Below, piece by piece: positions 60,401 to 64,000 of a DNA stretch of 64,000 nucleotides. Origin of the DNA: Ptychodera flava (lineage: Eukaryota > Hemichordata > Enteropneusta > Ptychoderidae); assembly GCF_041260155.1 (NCBI RefSeq), contig NW_027248277.1, positions 8,848,212 to 8,912,211 on the forward strand, read 5' to 3'. Each line of letters begins with the position of its first letter. Position 1 is the stretch's first letter. Below the pieces are notes generated by a model. It made no database searches. It had not been told where the DNA came from and saw only the letters and a list, made by a program, of their open reading frames with translations. Made by a program: the position numbers and the translations under genes.

Positions 60401-62972
60401 TGTAAACAAACAACATGGCGGCCGATGTTTCTCCCGTGATCGCAAGTCATGTAATGAAATCGATATTTTCACAGACTAAGACATTACTAATCCGAACAAT
60501 GTAAACACACGAGTGTACCGCGTGTATACTCCGAAGAAATTACGTGAATAATTTGCGGAAACAACGAACTCGAAGCTGGTCGCGTATACCGTGGGTTCCG
60601 TACTCATTGCAAACAGGGTCAGGCGCGACGTTTACAGTGTTCGCGCCGTCGAGATTCAGTCGATATTTGTTCCCGAAAAATAGCGTATCTTCGTCAATGA
60701 TAAATTTCTAGGACTATGCTGTCTTTGAAATAGAGTATAACTTTGCGGAAGGTAGCCTACGTGTACACCGAGAGCTGTCATTTGCTCCACACACGAACGA
60801 ACGTGAACACTAACGCACACGACGGACGACTGGAATGATTGACAACTTGTGCACGGCGTACTGATATTTATTCCTAAAGTAGTTCAAAAGTTTAAACGCG
60901 GAATCGTCATGGAAAACATTTTATTTTGCGAAAAATAACGAATTCTTGGCTTGTGCATGTGATAAGTATATTATTCCCTAATATTTTCGGAAATTTACTC
61001 GTGACGTAATGACCGTGTCACCACTCGTCTTCGACTCGTGGTGACACGGTCATTACGTCACTCGTATTTTCCTTCGCTGAACGAAGAAAAATATTAGGGA
61101 ATAATATCTAATAATACAATGGAAATGAATTATTTAATCGTTCGATCTTTCCAACTATTAGAAAAAGCTTCAGAACAGCTGAACTTTAGATTTAACCAGT
61201 ACAAGTAGAATATACCTGGTTATCAATTCCGTACATATCTGTTTCCATCAAATATATGCAGGTGAACTTCAATTTTGCAAGGGTCTAATTTTGCTCTATT
61301 AATCTTCACGGCCCTGATACGGCTTTTGCGGCCCGAGGTCGTACGGTCGAGGGGCCCGAGCCTGCCGAGCGTGCGAGGGCCCGTACGCCGTACGACCGAG
61401 GACTGCAAAAGCCGTATCAGGGCCGTGAAGGGTTTTATCATATACCTTATGGAATGATATATATGTAGTTTACATAATATTCAACATTGTTTAGGAGATA
61501 AAAATGCGTGCGATATCAAACATTCATCGCCATTTGTGTCAGTTTTTCATAAATAGGATAGCCGCTTCCTGTTGCGGATTGACATACATAATGACGTCAT
61601 TTGTTTACCAGCAGAATTCTAGAATGCGCAAAGCAATATGCGTACTATTACGTGACCAACAGAGATCAAGGCTGAAATCGAGGTGTAAGAAGACAAAAGC
61701 GTGATGTAAGTTTCTTGCAATTTATGCTGAACAGGCACGCACTTAGTATACACAGGATTTGACTAGAATTTAGAAATAAAAGCCGATGTTACCGGCGCAG
61801 CTCCACTGTCGCCACGCGCAACTACGATCTGAGCGAGCAGACGTTTTCCAAATCTCGCGCTGGCTTTGTGTACGAATGGAACGTTTGCGGATAGCAACGA
61901 GCGTAGTAACCAGAATCGAGATAGTGCAGAAATGCACGCGATTGCCCATATTTCGGTACCGGGCCGTGATACGTAAAAAAATGCACGGATCTGAGGGCGC
62001 TTTCTCCCATAGCTTTACACAGGCACGTGAATGTAGGTATATGATAAACTAATTTTTAGTACGGTTGATAACTATTATGTAAATCCTAATTTAAAATCAG
62101 AACCATTAAAACATGCGTAACTATCAACGAAAGTCCTGTGGGATTGATACATTAAAGAATCGTATTAGGCCTACATACATCATTTCTGCACTCTGGTTTC
62201 TCCAGTGGTATGCTAGATACTGTTTTCCTTGGCAAATCTTCTTTGTGAGGTCATCGACAATACGTACGACGTTCGGTGCTGGCACTAGATGCTTGTCTAT
62301 GAGATTCTGTAGTTGTTCAGTGTTATTGAATTTTATGTGTACCAACTCATCAATGGAGAGCGCGACACAGCTTTCGGTTTTGGTTATTGACACCACTTTA
62401 TCTAGTTGCATTTGTTCCAAATTTATGACTTCATCTTCGCTTGGTAAATCGACTTCAACCATATCAGTATAGATCAATTTCCTAACGTTTTTGTATTTTT
62501 CCCTTTCTCCGGCCCAAAGAATGACTTTAGTATTGTTGCGATTGCATACACTTTTAAATGCTCCAATGGTAGCAACTGGCACCACCTGGGACAACATATC
62601 AGCGTCGAATGTAGCATTAAACGGCCTAAGATGCTCTTTAGTATATCCAGCAACATGCCCGCCGTGAAGGAAAAACGGAGTCATCACCAAGGTCCGATTT
62701 GTTAGATATGACATCATAATACCTCTTTTGAATCTTCGATATTGGTGATTGGCCCCTCCCATTGCATTTGGTCTTAAGGGTAACAAATACCGATTAGAGT
62801 AGATCTTGGGTTCGTTTGTCGCCGTTGATTGTTTCGGCTTCATGCCGACATTTTCCCTCCGATCCTGGACAGCTGTAGATTCAACATTGTTCTTTGCGTC
62901 AGGTCCATGACGCTCCTGTGCAGATTGTTGATGTTCGTCTCCAGTTCTGACATTTTTCCAGTGCATAAGCTG
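57277..62972 (-). CDS. O-fucosyltransferase-like protein, partial gene (two exons found)
   Basis: Exon 62972-62179 joins exon 57448-57277 in phase 2 (AT+T = Ile). The first encodes a hydrophilic N-terminal stretch, then NRYLLPLRPNAMGGANHQYR, a donor-binding-loop-like G-rich block near the start of the fold. YLTNRTLVMTPFFLHGGHV, FDADMLSQVVPV and YLAYHWRNQSAE follow; the HWR motif is typical of GDP-fucose protein O-fucosyltransferases (PF10250). The second encodes ...ECASRRKVIRKFAEIS...SEQIECIYLACPLWAL, like the family's VYIATP strand. The 5' exon(s), which should hold a signal anchor, and the 3' end were not found. It would act in the secretory pathway. The substrate cannot be stated. Confidence 0.65.
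58256..59392 (+). repeat. Palindrome-headed dispersed repeat, copy 1
   Basis: The head is a 95-bp palindrome (58256-58350, CTTTACGGCCCTGATACGGC inward). The body matches copy 2 at 61304-62035 (TTTTATCATATACCTTATG, GCGGATTGACATACATAATG, GAGCGAGCAGACGTTT) and ends with GAGGGCGCTTTCTCCCATAG. It is interrupted by a 536-bp TIR element (58785-59320). Confidence 0.85.
58785..59320. mobile_element. 536-bp TIR element inside dispersed repeat copy 1
   Basis: CGCTGATCACTGCGTCTCAC on the left and its complement ending at 59320 form the ends. Within it, a second inverted repeat (58823-58983, GTGCTTGTCACTGAGGCGGG) encloses a fragment of the dispersed-repeat body. Absence from copy 2 supports insertion, but the inner fragment implies a rearranged history. 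Confidence 0.6.
59464..60270 (-). mobile_element. Jockey-like LINE, 5'-truncated
   Basis: A minus-strand frame (60268-59912) reads KTLYVSYVRSHVEYCSPILSP and LERVEIKFIKYL, the post-RT region of jockey/I-type LINEs. The 3' UTR ends GATTAAATAAA plus an A-rich tail at 59464-59490. Only the last fifth of ORF2 survives. It lies in the long intron of the O-fucosyltransferase-like gene. Confidence 0.85.
60271..60967. other. Intron sequence without recognised feature
   Basis: CpG-richer sequence with no repeat or exon noted. The phrase CTTGGCTTGTGCAT(G/A)TGATAA at 60945-60967 recurs inverted at the 5' edge of the LINE (60248-60270). Confidence 0.4.
60968..61107. repeat. 140-bp palindrome
   Basis: The outer stem is ATATTATTCCCTAATATTTT and the inner stem is TGACGTAATGACCGTGTCAC with a short CGTCTTCG-type centre. 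Foldback MITE-like; no target duplication was found. Confidence 0.8.
61304..62035 (+). repeat. Palindrome-headed dispersed repeat, copy 2
   Basis: A 127-bp palindromic head (61304-61430, CTTCACGGCCCTGATACGGC inward) is followed by a body matching 58351-58784 and 59340-59392, without the insertion seen in copy 1. Confidence 0.85.
62179..62972 (-). CDS. O-fucosyltransferase-like gene, larger exon
   Basis: The acceptor CTTCATCTGCAG precedes CTTATGCACTGG, and the donor is ATGAT then GTATGT. Encoded residues run from LMHWKNVRTGDE to HWRNQSAEM. If the donor is not used, the frame closes 52 bases later at 62124. The intron reading is preferred because the next exon fits in phase. ATG at 62966 could be a start, but no signal anchor follows it. 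Confidence 0.65.
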
Positions 62973-64000
62973 CAGATGAAGTATATAAGAGGCGAAATAG
63001 GACTCAATTAAAATTGATTATATGTATATTTTTGTGTTTTTGCCGTTTGTTATTCAATATCGTTCATCAGGACAGTAGGCTTGTACCTATTAAAAAAATA
63101 AAGATATTTTCGGGAGACATACCTGTCAAGGTAGAATGTACCCGAGGCAAAACAACTGGACTCTTAAACTTTTACAGTGCACTTTTTTCTCTCACTTGTA
63201 GCTGCTCATTGGGTAAATAAAGTTTTATAATTAACCGGCTTACGTATATAAAATTGGAAAATTTTTAATTATTTCCCCCCAAGAGTTAGCACAGACATTG
63301 CGGCTGTTATGAAATTTAAATGTCTGAATAATTTGTTTCTCAAGTACTATATTTTGCACGGTGACCGTTGATTTATGTTCTTGACATCGGAAGGGAATTG
63401 TTTTAACGTGCCCTTGAGGAAAATGTGGACAAAAGGTTAAGTCTTTCAAACTACCTTAAACTACCTTAAATAAGAAAGACAAACAGTCATGTATCAAATG
63501 ATTATAGAGACAGTTATAACATATCATTTTCGCCATATAAACATTTGTCATCTTAGGTTTTTAAATATATTAAAGCTAGAGAACATAGACTTCTTGACAA
63601 TTTCAAGGCTCGATTTCATACGATGGAGTTGAGCTAATTTCCTATCTATTGTTGAGTCTTACACAATCTTGATCCGCATGTGACAGATGTTAGCTTTGCT
63701 TTCCCTATGCACTTTTTCCAATGTTTTAGATGCATTTAAAATTTTACTCTATATGGCTAAATATTTATATTTCCAACTGAAAACTCTAATATCCATTTCG
63801 CAAAGAAACGTTACATGAAATAAATGCCTTCACTATTTTGATCGGCCAATTCAGACTTGACTGCGTTGAATAAAACAGCACGATAATCGTGTTTTCCAGA
63901 TGGCTTCATATGAAATTTGTGTCTTTAACAACACTTCAACATTTGAAGGTCGTTCGACTCGTTAGGATTTTCTAAAATGGTTTTGCACTTTGTTCAGAAA
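62973..64000. other. Upstream of the O-fucosyltransferase-like exon
   Basis: AT-rich; expected to be intron. No exon, repeat or promoter could be supported. Confidence 0.35.

Overview
The window looks like AT-rich nuclear DNA from an invertebrate animal. Spliced genes have canonical GT-AG introns of several kb. C2H2 zinc-finger genes are present, and interspersed DNA covers most of the sequence: LINEs, a Ty3/Gypsy element, a Penelope-like element and many short palindromic DNA transposons. A marine deuterostome would fit, but the sequence alone does not fix the species. No tRNA, rRNA or CRISPR array was found.

Host genes, all on the minus strand. (1) A five-exon gene at 1437-10856. Its splice phases join perfectly into a 687-residue protein. 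It begins with an RFX-like winged-helix domain, continues with a segment resembling the pre-catalytic part of P-element/THAP9-type transposases, and ends in an acidic tail. (2) and (3) Two paralogous 17-finger C2H2 genes at 24132-25703 and 43144-44733, each behind a homologous non-coding leader splice acceptor. (4) Part of an O-fucosyltransferase-like gene, with exons at 62179-62972 and 57277-57448 joined in phase across a 4.7-kb intron full of repeats.

Mobile DNA, left to right. Introns of gene 1 hold a 150-bp tandem-repeat element (2309-3465) and a Penelope-like remnant with a hammerhead-type ribozyme motif (4137-6262), itself split by a TA-flanked DNA element. Upstream lie two TIR elements with 3-bp TWA target duplications (11113-13070 and 13237-14943). 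Next is a 3.8-kb foldback element with ~400-bp repeats in its arms (15403-19167). A 1.4-kb TIR-like element lies at 26795-28172, and a very young Ty3/Gypsy element at 29940-35318. A cluster of palindromic hAT-like MITEs lies at 36.0-37.4 kb, one of them inserted in an L2/CR1-type LINE (36910-39308). A 4.9-kb foldback element (46362-51309) has about 27 copies of a ~180-bp repeat in opposed arms and a perfect 9-bp target duplication. The right end carries two copies of a palindrome-headed dispersed repeat and a jockey-like LINE tail.

The main theme is inverted-repeat DNA at every scale, from 20-bp hairpins to a 5-kb foldback. The most unusual host gene is the RFX-like/transposase-derived chimera. 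Homology calls are from reading motifs; no database search was run.
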